DNA from: Maritimibacter sp. HL-12
Lineage (GTDB): Bacteria; Pseudomonadota; Alphaproteobacteria; Rhodobacterales; Rhodobacteraceae
DNA: 64,000 nucleotides
Direction of reading: 5' to 3'
Assembly (NCBI RefSeq): GCF_900177545.1
Contig: NZ_FXBQ01000001.1
Coordinates: 806,001-870,000, forward strand
Shown here: positions 1-8,596 of the stretch, piece after piece
Layout: each line of letters opens with the position of its first letter
How positions within the stretch are numbered: the stretch's first letter is position 1
Notes under the pieces: model-generated
Databases searched by the model: none
Told to the model about the DNA's origin: nothing
What the model saw: the letters and a program-made list of their open reading frames with translations, nothing else
Made by a program: the position numbers and the translations under genes

Positions 1-1
1 C

Positions 2-259
2 GACGTGAAGCTGCTTGCGGTCAACGGGCTTTGGCTCGGACCCGCGGCAACACCGGCGATGCTCTTGTTGACCGCGTTGGCAGGTGGGCTCCTCACCCTG
101 GTGATGCTCGCATGTCGCACGCTCGGCCCGTCGCGCCTCGAAGCCCCCCGGACCCGTGCCATGCACGATCCGAAGGCACCCGTGCCCTATGGGATTGCCA
201 TTGCGACGGCGGCCATCGCCGTCGTGTTGCTACAGCCGAGGGCCCTTTTGGCGGGCTGA
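2..259 (+). CDS. cpaA: Prepilin peptidase CpaA/TadV, C-terminal part (5' end outside window)
   Basis: The reading frame is already open at the window edge and begins D-V-K-L, which fits the second catalytic aspartate of the GxGD(V/A)K signature of A24 prepilin peptidases. The remaining 85 residues contain two strongly hydrophobic segments and end with a hydrophobic tail, as in the small CpaA/TadV peptidases of Tad pilus systems. These enzymes cut the leader from Flp-type prepilins in the inner membrane. The cpaB gene follows 33 bp downstream on the same strand, which supports the call. Only the C-terminal half is visible, so the first catalytic aspartate cannot be checked. Confidence 0.8.
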   Translation, partial: DVKLLAVNGLWLGPAATPAMLLLTALAGGLLTLVMLACRTLGPSRLEAPRTRAMHDPKAPVPYGIAIATAAIAVVLLQPRALLAG

Positions 260-292
260 ACGACCTCGGTCCCGCTGCTCGGAGGAACCGAC

Positions 293-1063
293 ATGCTTAG
301 ACCTCTCATTCTGATCATAGCCCTCGGGTCTGGTGGTGCCGCAGCGTGGATCGCGGCGCAGGAAACCGCACCGCAACCCGCGGTCGTCGAGTCGGCCCCG
401 ACAGCGACCGTGACCACCGCGGTTCTCGTCGCCGCGCGCGGCGTCCCGCGTGGGCAGAGAATGAACCCCGAGGATTTCCGCTGGCAGACATGGCCGGCGG
501 GGGACGTGCCGTCCGAGTTCATCGAACGCGGGGCGCAGCCGGACGCCCTCGATAAGTTCACCGGCTATTTTGCCAACCGCGCGATCTCGGCTGGCGAGCC
601 GATCGCGAGCTGGTCGCTCGCAGCGCAGCAAAGCGGCTTTCTGGCCGGCTCCCTCATGCCCGGCATGCGCGCGGTCGCGATCAACGTGAACGCCCAAAGC
701 ACGGCTGGCGGGTTCATCCTGCCGCACGACCGCGTCGATGTGCTTCACACAATGAAAGCGGCGCGCGAGCCCGGCAGCTCGGAGGTTCGCAGCCGCACCA
801 TCCTGCGCGGCGTTCGGGTGCTGGCCATCGACCAGACCACCGAAGACACCGAGTCCGGCACGGTTCTTGGCAAGACGGCGACGCTCGAACTGACGGATCC
901 GCAGGTGGAAGCCGTCACCGCCGCTGAAGCAACCGGCACGCTTTCGCTGTCGCTGAGACCGTTCAACGAAAATCCCGACCAGGCGTCGATGATGGACATG
1001 GAGCCAACCAAGACGATCCGGGTCCGTCGCGGAACCAGCGTCGAGGACGCCGTCATCAACTGA
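293..1063 (+). CDS. cpaB: Flp pilus assembly protein CpaB/RcpC
   Basis: 256 residues with an N-terminal hydrophobic segment (about residues 2-20) that anchors or exports the protein, then an SAF-like domain (about residues 44-110, with the stretch VAARGVPRGQRM typical of the family) and an RcpC-type C-terminal domain. CpaB proteins are periplasmic or inner-membrane-anchored parts of the Tad secretion channel and contact the outer-membrane secretin. The start ATG is preceded by a GGAGGA ribosome site. In most alphaproteobacterial Tad operons cpaC (secretin) and cpaD follow; here only 57 bp separate this gene from cpaE, so the secretin must be encoded elsewhere or be absent. Confidence 0.88.
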   Translation: MLRPLILIIALGSGGAAAWIAAQETAPQPAVVESAPTATVTTAVLVAARGVPRGQRMNPEDFRWQTWPAGDVPSEFIERGAQPDALDKFTGYFANRAISAGEPIASWSLAAQQSGFLAGSLMPGMRAVAINVNAQSTAGGFILPHDRVDVLHTMKAAREPGSSEVRSRTILRGVRVLAIDQTTEDTESGTVLGKTATLELTDPQVEAVTAAEATGTLSLSLRPFNENPDQASMMDMEPTKTIRVRRGTSVEDAVIN

Positions 1064-1120
1064 CCTCGATCCATCGTCGCATTGCCAGCACAGCGCCCCG
1101 TTTGGGCAAAGGAACAAGAA

Positions 1121-2371
1121 ATGAAACATGCCGCAATCCCGGTCAACGAAGACGCCGCCGCGACTCCCTCGCAGGCTGCGTCGAGCGTCCGTGTGCCGCA
1201 TCTGACGGCGGCCGCGTTCTGCCTGACGGCCGCAACCCGTGGCGCGATCGAGCGTGCGAGCTCGGATCGTCGGCTGACCCGGGTCAAGACCGAGGTGAAC
1301 GATGGCGGGATCGACCGGCTGCGCCGGTCCTTTGCGACACGACAGACACCGTCGCTCCTCGTCGTCGAGGTTTCCACCACCGGCGAGGAATTGTTGAAGG
1401 AACTCGACGCGCTTGCGGAGATTTGCGATCCCGAGACCAAGGTTGTCGTGATCGGTGCCGAGAATGACATCGGCCTCTACCGCACATTGATGAAACGCGG
1501 GGTCGCCGAATACCTTGTCGGCGCGATCACACCGCTGGCCTATGTCGCGACGATCCAGAAGCTCTTCGGGCAGGAGTCCGCGACCCAGCTCGGGAAAGTC
1601 TACGTTTTCGTGGGCGCCAAGGGCGGCGTGGGAGCCTCGACCCTGGCGCAGAACGTCGCCTGGACCCTCGCCGAGGAGCGGTCCAGCCCGACCTTGCTGC
1701 TCGATCTGGACTTCCGGTTCGGATCGGCGGCCGTGAACCTTGATCTGAAACCGGTAACCGGGCTGGAAAAATACCTCGCCGCGCCCGACAAGCTCGATGC
1801 GGCGCTGCTCGATCGACTGGTGGTTCAGCGCGGGGAATTCCTGAGTGTTCTGCCCGGGTTCGACGACGCCCTCGGCGATATCGAACCCGCCCCGGAAGCT
1901 GTCGAACGCCTGATCGAGATCGCGCGGGCATCTTTTCCCCATGTCGTGGTTGATCTGCCGCACGACTGGTCTCCCGGCAGCCGTGATGCCCTGACGTCGG
2001 CCGACGAGGTGATCGTCGTGGCCGCGCCCGATCTGCCCAATCTGCGCAATGTGCGGGCGCTCCTGGAGCGGTTGCGAGCGCTGCGTCCGAACGATGCGCC
2101 GCCCCGGGTCATCCTGAACGGTTGCCGGGTGCCGCGGCGCAAGGAGATCGCGCCCGACAAGTTCGCCAAGAGCATCGGCCTCGAAACCTGCCCGACGATC
2201 ACGTTCGATCCGGTGACCTTCGGAGCCGCCGCGGCCGAAGGGCGCGCGCTCCGCGAGCACGCGCCCCGCAGTAAGGCGCAAGGATCTGTCCGGCACCTCG
2301 CCCAGTCCCTGAGCGGGCAGAGCAAGGCGCGGCCGCGCGGCCCGCTGCGCCTTCTGCTCGGGCTTCGTTGA
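1121..2371 (+). CDS. cpaE: Tad pilus assembly ATPase-like protein CpaE/TadZ
   Basis: 416 residues from the ATG at 1121, which has a GGAA ribosome site; an in-frame TTG at 1082 is less likely. The N-terminal part (about 45-145) is a receiver-like domain typical of CpaE, and the C-terminal part is a MinD/ParA-type ATPase with a deviant Walker A, K167-GGVGAST. CpaE/TadZ proteins localise the Tad machine, often to a cell pole. The gene lies between cpaB and cpaF, the usual order except for the missing cpaC and cpaD. Its stop codon overlaps a possible TTG start of cpaF, so translation may be coupled. Confidence 0.88.
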   Translation: MKHAAIPVNEDAAATPSQAASSVRVPHLTAAAFCLTAATRGAIERASSDRRLTRVKTEVNDGGIDRLRRSFATRQTPSLLVVEVSTTGEELLKELDALAEICDPETKVVVIGAENDIGLYRTLMKRGVAEYLVGAITPLAYVATIQKLFGQESATQLGKVYVFVGAKGGVGASTLAQNVAWTLAEERSSPTLLLDLDFRFGSAAVNLDLKPVTGLEKYLAAPDKLDAALLDRLVVQRGEFLSVLPGFDDALGDIEPAPEAVERLIEIARASFPHVVVDLPHDWSPGSRDALTSADEVIVVAAPDLPNLRNVRALLERLRALRPNDAPPRVILNGCRVPRRKEIAPDKFAKSIGLETCPTITFDPVTFGAAAAEGRALREHAPRSKAQGSVRHLAQSLSGQSKARPRGPLRLLLGLR

Positions 2372-2412
2372 ATGCGAAACCGGATCGCCCCCCTCCGCAC
2401 TCTGAAAAACGA

Positions 2413-3888
2413 ATGATGTCAAAACCCTTTGGAAAACGGACGGCTCCCACTGATGCACGGGCGCCAGCAGCTTCGGCCACCGACAACACGCGGGCGGTGG
2501 CGGTGCCGGATCGTGGTCCGAGCAGCCCGCCACTCCGGTTGACGCGGACGCAGGAGGCACCGCCGCCGCCGCGGCCCGTTGCCATCAAGGCCGCCGCGCC
2601 GGAAACGGCTGCCGAATACGCGGACCTGAAGAAAGAGATCTTCGGGGCCCTGATCGAGTCGATCAACATCACCGAACTCGGCCGGCTCGACCTTCAGGCC
2701 GCGCGGCGTGAGGTGGGCAGCGTTGTGGCCGAGATCCTCGCGGCCAAACGCGCCGTGCTGTCGGCAAGCGAGCAAGCCGAGCTGACGGAAGAAATCTGCA
2801 ACGATGTGCTTGGCTATGGCCCCTTGGAGCCGCTGCTGGAGCGCGACGACATCGCCGATATCATGGTGAACGGAACCGACCGTATCTACATCGAGGTCGG
2901 CGGCAAGGTTCTGCAGACGAACATCCGCTTTCGCGACAACGAACAGCTTCTCAACATCTGCCAGCGCATCGTCAGCCGGGTCGGTCGTCGGCTGGACGAG
3001 TCGAGCCCGATCTGCGACGCGCGGTTGCCGGACGGAAGCCGTGTCAACGCGATCATCCCGCCGCTGGCGATCGACGGCCCGAGCCTGACGATCCGGCGCT
3101 TCAAGAAGGACAAGCTGAGGCTCGACCAACTCGTCGAGTTCGGGTCGATCACGCCCGAGGGGGCCGAGATCCTCAAGATCATCGGCAAGGTCCGCTGCAA
3201 CGTGCTGATCTCCGGCGGCACCGGGTCCGGCAAGACCACCCTCCTGAACTGCCTCACGAAATACGTCGGCGCGGACGAGCGCATCGTCACCTGCGAGGAT
3301 TCCGCGGAACTTCAGCTTCAGCAGCCCCATGTTGTCCGGCTCGAAACCCGACCGGCGAACGTAGAGGGCACCGGCGAGGTGACGATGCGCGATCTGGTGA
3401 AGAACTGCCTGCGCATGCGTCCCGAGCGGATCATCGTCGGCGAGGTCCGTGGCCCCGAGGCCTTCGATCTCTTGCAGGCGATGAACACGGGCCACGACGG
3501 CTCGATGGGCACCCTGCACGCCAACAACCCGCGCGAGGCGCTTACGCGGCTGGGCGCGATGATCACCATGGGCGGCTTCGACCTGCCGTCGCAGACGATC
3601 CTGCAGATGGCGGTCTCGTCGATCGACGTCATCATCCAGGCCGCGCGCCTGCGCGACGGCTCGCGGCGGATCACCCATATCACCGAGGTTCTGGGTCTGG
3701 AGGGCGAGGTTCCGATCCTGCAGGACATCTTTGTCTACAAGATGCTCGGCGAAGGCGACAACGGCCAGATCCTCGGTCGGCATCAGTCGACCGGGATCGG
3801 ACGCCCGGCGTTCTGGGACCGCGCCAGAAATTTCGGTGAAGACGAACGACTTGCCCGCGCCCTTGAGGCGTCGGCCGTCGCGAACTGA
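2413..3888 (+). CDS. cpaF: Tad pilus secretion ATPase CpaF/TadA
   Basis: 491 residues from the ATG at 2413; an in-frame TTG at 2368 overlapping the cpaE stop is an alternative. After a low-complexity Pro/Ala-rich N-terminus the protein is a GspE/VirB11-type ATPase, with Walker A GGTGSGKTT at residues 268-276 and the conserved stretch IIVGEVRGPEA followed by TGHDGSMGTLHANNP. CpaF powers assembly of Flp pili from the cytoplasmic face of the inner membrane. It overlaps the downstream tadB gene by one base, as expected for an operon. Length and motifs match full-length family members. Confidence 0.95.
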   Translation: MMSKPFGKRTAPTDARAPAASATDNTRAVAVPDRGPSSPPLRLTRTQEAPPPPRPVAIKAAAPETAAEYADLKKEIFGALIESINITELGRLDLQAARREVGSVVAEILAAKRAVLSASEQAELTEEICNDVLGYGPLEPLLERDDIADIMVNGTDRIYIEVGGKVLQTNIRFRDNEQLLNICQRIVSRVGRRLDESSPICDARLPDGSRVNAIIPPLAIDGPSLTIRRFKKDKLRLDQLVEFGSITPEGAEILKIIGKVRCNVLISGGTGSGKTTLLNCLTKYVGADERIVTCEDSAELQLQQPHVVRLETRPANVEGTGEVTMRDLVKNCLRMRPERIIVGEVRGPEAFDLLQAMNTGHDGSMGTLHANNPREALTRLGAMITMGGFDLPSQTILQMAVSSIDVIIQAARLRDGSRRITHITEVLGLEGEVPILQDIFVYKMLGEGDNGQILGRHQSTGIGRPAFWDRARNFGEDERLARALEASAVAN

Positions 3889-4904
3889 TGCAATCCATGG
3901 CTGAGCAGATGGCACAATTCGACTTCTCCCTCCTGATGCTGCCGCTCGTTGCACTGGCTGTGGCGGGGTTGATTCTCGGCCTCATGCTGCCCTGGATCCA
4001 GGCGCGCGAATTGCGCCAGCGCCGGATCGCGCTCGCGCTTGGCGGGGGCCTCGGCGAGAGCGGCCCGACCGCCTCGGGCGGCAAGGCCTCAACCCGTCGC
4101 AAGGCGATCGAGAAGACGTTGAAAGAGATCGAGGAGCGGCACCGGGCGCGCAGGAACCAACGCCGGCGGCCGGGTCTCGAGCGGCGTCTGCGCGAGGCGG
4201 GTCTGGCGTGGAAACCGCTTTTCTACTGGCTCATGAGCGTGGTCGTCGGCGTCGGCGCCTTCGCCCTATCGTTGGGATCGGGGCCGCTGATCGCCGCCGC
4301 CATCGCACTGGCAGCGGGCCTCGCATTGCCGCACCTCTACGTCGAGATCCTGCGCCGGCGGCGGCTGGCCAAATTCGCGGCGGGGTTCCCCGATGTGATC
4401 GACGTGATCGTTCGAGGGGTGCGCGCGGGGCGTCCGCTGGCCGATTGCCTGGCCATCGTCGCCGCCGACACCGAAGACCCGATCCGCAGCGAGTTTCGGC
4501 AGGTTGTCGAGGACCAATCGGTAGGTGTTCCCGTCCAGGAGGCGGTGGAGCGTCTGGCACAGCGCGTCCCGCTTCAGGAGGTCGGGTTTCTCGCGATCGT
4601 GGTTTCGATCCAGAACCGCGCGGGCGGCAGTCTGACCGAGGCTCTGGGCAACCTGTCCACGGTTCTGCGCGGACGCCGGCAACTGCACGCCAAGGTCAAG
4701 GCGATGAGTGCGGAGGCAAAGACCTCGGCAGGGATCATCGGTGCGCTTCCGGTGGTCGTGGCGGGCCTCGTTCACCTGACCAGCCCCGACTACCTCGCGG
4801 TTCTCTACCAGACCAACCTCGGCCTCGCCGTGATGGCCGCCTGCGCCCTCTGGATGGTGATCGGCGTGCTGGTGATGCGCCAGATGATCAACTTCGACAT
4901 GTGA
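3888..4904 (+). CDS. tadB: Tad pilus inner-membrane protein TadB
   Basis: 338 residues with an N-terminal membrane segment (about residues 12-32), a charged cytoplasmic linker rich in Arg/Lys, two closely spaced hydrophobic segments near 105-145, a T2SSF (GspF-like) domain around 165-295 and a C-terminal membrane segment pair. TadB and TadC form the platform on which the CpaF ATPase works. The start ATG shares one base with the cpaF stop. The domain is recognisable from the conserved pattern FPDVIDVIVRGVRAGRPL and later GGSLTEALGNLS. Assigned TadB rather than TadC by position, being the first of the two T2SSF genes. Confidence 0.9.
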   Translation: MQSMAEQMAQFDFSLLMLPLVALAVAGLILGLMLPWIQARELRQRRIALALGGGLGESGPTASGGKASTRRKAIEKTLKEIEERHRARRNQRRRPGLERRLREAGLAWKPLFYWLMSVVVGVGAFALSLGSGPLIAAAIALAAGLALPHLYVEILRRRRLAKFAAGFPDVIDVIVRGVRAGRPLADCLAIVAADTEDPIRSEFRQVVEDQSVGVPVQEAVERLAQRVPLQEVGFLAIVVSIQNRAGGSLTEALGNLSTVLRGRRQLHAKVKAMSAEAKTSAGIIGALPVVVAGLVHLTSPDYLAVLYQTNLGLAVMAACALWMVIGVLVMRQMINFDM

Positions 4905-4916
4905 GGGAGACAGGAC

Positions 4917-5894
4917 ATGCCCATTGAACTGACATCCCCGCAGATTCAGCAAGCGATCATCTTGCTGGCTGCGCTCGCAACTTTCGCCACCATTCTTGCG
5001 GTCGCCTGGCCATGGATCGCCCGCGACCGGCTGGCGGAGCGGATCAGGCTGATCGAGCAAGGCCAGCGCCAGTCACCCCGCAGCAAGCGGTCACGCAGCG
5101 GCGCGCAGGTTGCCGGGCGCTCACACCTCTTCGCCAAGAAGCCGAACCGTCTTTTCGTCGGGATCGTGGAACGGCTGAGCCTGGAGCGGCTGGCCGACGA
5201 AAGCGGGGCCGCGCAGCTTCTGGGAATGGCGGGCCTGCGCGGACGCGCCCCGCTGGTAACCTTTCTCGCCTCGCGGCTGATCGCGGCGGTGGCAATGCCG
5301 GGCATTGCCTTTGGCTATATCGCGCTCGTGGTGCAACCCGACCTGCCGTTGCCGATCATCGCCGCCATGGCCTCCGTGGGCGCGGTCATCGGGTACTGGT
5401 TGCCCACGCTCTACGTGCGCAACCTGATTTCCAAGCGGCAAGGCAGCCTGCGCCGAAGCTGGCCCGACGCGCTCGACCTCCTGCTGATCTGCGTTGAATC
5501 GGGGATGAGCAGCGAGGCCGCCTTTCGCAAGGTGGCCGAGGAGATCGGCGCACAATCGCGGGAACTGGCGGAGGAAATGTCGCTGACAACCGCCGAACTC
5601 GCCTTTCTCTCGGATCGTCGGCAAGCCTACGAGAACCTCGGCACGAGAACCGGCCTGGACAGCATCAAGGCCACGATCATCGGCCTGATCCAATCGGAAA
5701 AATACGGCACGTCATTGGGACAGACGCTTCGGGTTCTGGCCAAGGAGAGCCGCGATTTCCGCATGGCTGCCGCCGAGAAGAAGGCCGCGTCGCTGCCGCC
5801 GAAGCTGACTGTCCCGATGATCCTGTTCTTCCTGCCGGTCCTGTTCGCGGTGATCGCGACCCCGGCGATCATTCAAGCGATCGGAGCGCCGTGA
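4917..5894 (+). CDS. tadC: Tad pilus inner-membrane protein TadC
   Basis: 325 residues, start ATG at 4917 with a GAGGGAGACAGG ribosome site 12 bp after tadB. It has an N-terminal membrane helix (about 10-35), a paired hydrophobic region around 120-165, a T2SSF domain with the pattern WPDALDLLLICVESGMSSEAA, and a C-terminal membrane segment (about 295-320). It is the partner of TadB in the inner-membrane platform of the Tad system. It is the last recognisable pilus gene; no tadD, tadE, tadF or tadG follows, which differs from the common operon order. The next gene is on the opposite strand. Confidence 0.9.
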   Translation: MPIELTSPQIQQAIILLAALATFATILAVAWPWIARDRLAERIRLIEQGQRQSPRSKRSRSGAQVAGRSHLFAKKPNRLFVGIVERLSLERLADESGAAQLLGMAGLRGRAPLVTFLASRLIAAVAMPGIAFGYIALVVQPDLPLPIIAAMASVGAVIGYWLPTLYVRNLISKRQGSLRRSWPDALDLLLICVESGMSSEAAFRKVAEEIGAQSRELAEEMSLTTAELAFLSDRRQAYENLGTRTGLDSIKATIIGLIQSEKYGTSLGQTLRVLAKESRDFRMAAAEKKAASLPPKLTVPMILFFLPVLFAVIATPAIIQAIGAP

Positions 5895-5970
5895 CAATGG
5901 CCTGTGCAAGCCCACTTCCCGGCATCAACGCCTTGGCCTTCGCGCCCGGTTTTCGCGGCGGCATTGCGCC

Positions 5971-5997
5971 GACTGGCGACGCCGGCGCCCGCCGGTC
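5971..5997. terminator. Hairpin between tadC and the Hpt gene
   Basis: GACTGGCG and CGCCGGTC can pair (one G-T wobble) around a GC-rich 11-nt loop, at the junction of two convergent genes. There is no T-run, so it may only be a weak or factor-dependent terminator. Confidence 0.3.
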
Positions 5998-6346
5998 ACT
6001 CCGGCACGGCCTTCGCAACGCGTTGCGCCTGCTGCATCCAGCGCTCAAGCGCGAGGGCCACGCCGCGGTCGTGACGCGCCGCCTCGTCAAGGTCGGCGGA
6101 AGCGCTCGCAAGCGCCAAGAAACCGAACATCCCGGCGCGGCCGGCGGCCCGGTGGGCCATATCGCGGAGCGCCGCGTTGCCTGGCCGGGCGTTCTCGATC
6201 CGGTCGAGATGGTCCGCCAGCTCTTTGCAGAAAATGCGCAGACGGCTCAACGCGCCGTCTTCGCCGAACACCTCGCAGGCCTCCATCCATGCGTCCGGAT
6301 CCTGAAATTCTCCAACCGGCTGCGGCCTCTGATCGCGTTCCAACAT
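5996..6346 (-). CDS. Histidine phosphotransfer (Hpt) domain protein
   Basis: 116 residues from the ATG at 6346, chosen because AGGGAA lies five bases upstream; a TTG at 6403 would add 19 residues. The core matches an Hpt four-helix bundle, with the conserved phospho-accepting histidine H65 in AHRAAGRAGMFG followed by a helix ending in the usual hydrophobic/acidic pattern. Such proteins relay phosphate between hybrid kinases and response regulators in the cytoplasm. No kinase or regulator is adjacent, but the neighbours encode pilus and c-di-GMP proteins, so a role in surface behaviour is a reasonable inference. It is convergent with tadC and divergent from the small gene at 6403. Confidence 0.7.
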   Translation of the reverse strand: MLERDQRPQPVGEFQDPDAWMEACEVFGEDGALSRLRIFCKELADHLDRIENARPGNAALRDMAHRAAGRAGMFGFLALASASADLDEAARHDRGVALALERWMQQAQRVAKAVPE

Positions 6347-6402
6347 GCGTTTCCCTGTTCGGTTTTCTCGAACGACTCTCTCAATGAATGCGGGGCACCT
6401 CA

Positions 6403-6675
6403 ATGAAATACCCGAAATACTGCGTGCCGGTCAAAGCCACCCTGGAAAATGGAAGCCAGCACTTCGGCGGCGTCCATGTCCGGCAGAACCAGCGCGTGCT
6501 CGACGTGCTTTGCGATGAACGGGCGTTCATCCCGTTCAAGCTGCGCGACAGGACCGTGCTTCTGAACAAATCCAAGCTGGTCCAGCTCGACCTGCTGGAA
6601 CTGGACGAGATCGGGGCGATGCAGGACGTGCTGCCCGAGTTCGATCTCAACTACCTGAACGCGAACGACTGGTGA
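6403..6675 (+). CDS. Small conserved-looking protein of unknown function
   Basis: 90 residues (MKYPKYCVPV...), start at the ATG 6403. I do not recognise the family. The protein has no signal peptide or membrane segment; it alternates hydrophobic and charged residues in a way that suggests a compact beta-rich fold, and ends with an acidic, hydrophobic segment (LPEFDLNYLNANDW). It is divergent from the Hpt gene and lies 56 bp upstream of the diguanylate cyclase gene on the same strand, so it may be co-transcribed with the c-di-GMP genes. Codon use matches the neighbours. A role as a small regulator or c-di-GMP-linked adaptor is only a guess. Confidence 0.6.
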   Translation: MKYPKYCVPVKATLENGSQHFGGVHVRQNQRVLDVLCDERAFIPFKLRDRTVLLNKSKLVQLDLLELDEIGAMQDVLPEFDLNYLNANDW

Positions 6676-6731
6676 ACCTCGCTGGGCACCCGTCTGCTTC
6701 ACCGTCTCATCAAAGGGAGTGTTGGCTGACC

Positions 6732-7709
6732 ATGACGACAGAACTTCACAAGCTCTCGGATGAAGCAGGCCGGATGAAGGCTTTCCTCGCTCTCGATGCG
6801 TCAACCTACGGGTCCGAGGCCGGCTTTCGCAATATCACCCGGCTGCTTCAGCTCATGCTCGGGATGGAGATGGTCACCATCAGTCTGATCAGCGCGGACA
6901 AGCAGATTCTAAGGGCGAAACAGGGTTTTGACGTGGGCGAGGGCGCGCGAGAAGCGGCAATCTGCAACACCGCGATCCAAAGCTACGAGCCCCTTGTCAT
7001 CGAGGATACCCTTGAGGACGCCCGTGTGCGCGACAACCCTTTCGTCACCGGGCCGCCCTTCCTGCGCTGCTACATTGGTGCACCGCTGACAACGGTGGAC
7101 GGATACAACCTGGGCACGATCTGCGCTTTCGAAAGCACGCCGCGGCAATTCAACAGGCGCGAGATCGAATTCGTCACTATCTGCGCAAAACTCGTCATGA
7201 ACGAGTTGGACCTGCGTCGCCAAGCCAATCGGGATCCGCTGACCAAGGTCTTCAACCGGCGCAGCTTCGAGGCCGGGCTGAACCGGGAAATGGAACGGTT
7301 GCGCCGCCGCCCGGGCAACGCCGTCGTCGCCTTCCTCGACATCGATTTTTTCAAGTCGGTGAACGACACCCATGGCCACCCGGTCGGCGACCGCGTCTTG
7401 CGCGAGTTCGCCGCCGTCATCTCGGACCAATGCCGCGAGAACGACCTGGTCGCCCGCCTTGGCGGCGAGGAGTTCGCCGTATTGCTGCCGGACACCGACC
7501 TCGCCTCCGCCCGGATCTGGGCCGAACGGACGCGCTGGACCGTGGCCAACGCCTGGTTTGGCGGGGCCGACGCGGTCTCGTTGACGGTCAGCGTGGGGCT
7601 GACCGAACTCGACGCAACGCACAACACCTCCGATGCAATAGAACTCGCGGCCGACCATGCGCTCATGGAAGCGAAGCGCCTTGGGCGCAATCGCGTGGTG
7701 TCGCCATGA
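6732..7709 (+). CDS. Diguanylate cyclase with N-terminal GAF sensor domain
   Basis: 325 residues from the ATG at 6732; an upstream GTG at 6672 overlaps the previous gene and is less likely. Residues about 20-160 form a GAF domain, and about 165-325 a GGDEF domain with the active-site motif GGEEF at 244-248. An RxxD inhibitory site (RENDLVARLGGEEF) sits five residues before it, so product feedback is expected. The enzyme makes cyclic di-GMP from GTP in the cytoplasm. Its stop codon overlaps the start of an EAL phosphodiesterase gene by 4 nt, so opposing enzymes are translationally coupled. No membrane segment is seen; the GAF domain probably senses a soluble ligand. Confidence 0.9.
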   Translation: MTTELHKLSDEAGRMKAFLALDASTYGSEAGFRNITRLLQLMLGMEMVTISLISADKQILRAKQGFDVGEGAREAAICNTAIQSYEPLVIEDTLEDARVRDNPFVTGPPFLRCYIGAPLTTVDGYNLGTICAFESTPRQFNRREIEFVTICAKLVMNELDLRRQANRDPLTKVFNRRSFEAGLNREMERLRRRPGNAVVAFLDIDFFKSVNDTHGHPVGDRVLREFAAVISDQCRENDLVARLGGEEFAVLLPDTDLASARIWAERTRWTVANAWFGGADAVSLTVSVGLTELDATHNTSDAIELAADHALMEAKRLGRNRVVSP

Positions 7710-8596
7710 TGATGGGACGCGCACTCAACTTGTCCAATTTCGTAATACCGAACACAACCTCGGTTGAAGCCCCAACTCAAACCGCGCCCGTGTTCAACGC
7801 GGTGCGATCAATGATGGCAGACTCGGCGGAGCTGACCAGAGCCTTCGAGAACGGCGACCTTCTGCTGCACTATCAGCCACAGGTCGATGCGTCGTACTGC
7901 TGGCCGAAGGTCATCGGTTACGAAGCGCTGTTGCGATGGCCGCTTCCTGACGGAAGCTTCGTTCCTCCAGACCGTTTCATTCCGATTGCGGAGAACAACG
8001 GACTGGTGGCCGCGCTCGACCTCTGGGTAATCGCCTCGGTTTGCGACGAGCTGGCCCGGGTCAAGGCGGACGGCGCACCCCGCAGCGTTGGCATTTCGGC
8101 CAATGTCAGCACGGCGCAGTTCGGACAGCGGAGCTTTGCAAAATCCGTCGCCGACAGCCTGACCCGGACAGGGGTCGATCCGGCACACCTCACACTCGAG
8201 ATCACCGAACGGACCGCCCTCGACCGCAACGAGGTGACGCTCAGAAACATCCAGGCTTTTCGCGAGATGGGTGTCTCGCTGTCGCTCGACGACTTTGGCA
8301 CCGGCTATTCGTCGCTCCTGCACCTCAAGACGCTGCCGATCCAGGAAATCAAGCTGGACCGAAGCCTGGTCAGCGATCTGCCACAGCAACAACGCGATGC
8401 GGTGATCGTGAGCGCCACCATCGGCCTAGCGTCCGCGCTCGGGCTGCGGGTGATCGCCGAGGGCGTGGAAGTGGCGTCGCAGGCCAATTGGCTGCGCGAG
8501 AACGGCTGCCACCTGATCCAGGGGTTTCTCTACGGACGCCCGGCTGCCCGAAAGCGCGACGCGATCACCCCGTTGCCGGCCCCCGCAAACCGGTAA
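7706..8596 (+). CDS. EAL-domain cyclic di-GMP phosphodiesterase
   Basis: 296 residues if the ATG at 7706 (ATGA overlap with the cyclase) is used; an internal ATG at 7811 is possible. The EAL domain covers about residues 45-285. Catalytic signatures are all present: E73-A-L in YEALLRW, ISANVS, LEITER, LDDFGTGYSSL, EIKLD and IAEGVE, so the enzyme is probably active and hydrolyses c-di-GMP to pGpG. Apart from a short N-terminal extension there is no sensor domain, so control is probably exerted through expression or partner binding. A cyclase/phosphodiesterase pair encoded as two overlapping genes resembles a split GGDEF-EAL protein. Confidence 0.9.
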   Translation: MMMGRALNLSNFVIPNTTSVEAPTQTAPVFNAVRSMMADSAELTRAFENGDLLLHYQPQVDASYCWPKVIGYEALLRWPLPDGSFVPPDRFIPIAENNGLVAALDLWVIASVCDELARVKADGAPRSVGISANVSTAQFGQRSFAKSVADSLTRTGVDPAHLTLEITERTALDRNEVTLRNIQAFREMGVSLSLDDFGTGYSSLLHLKTLPIQEIKLDRSLVSDLPQQQRDAVIVSATIGLASALGLRVIAEGVEVASQANWLRENGCHLIQGFLYGRPAARKRDAITPLPAPANR

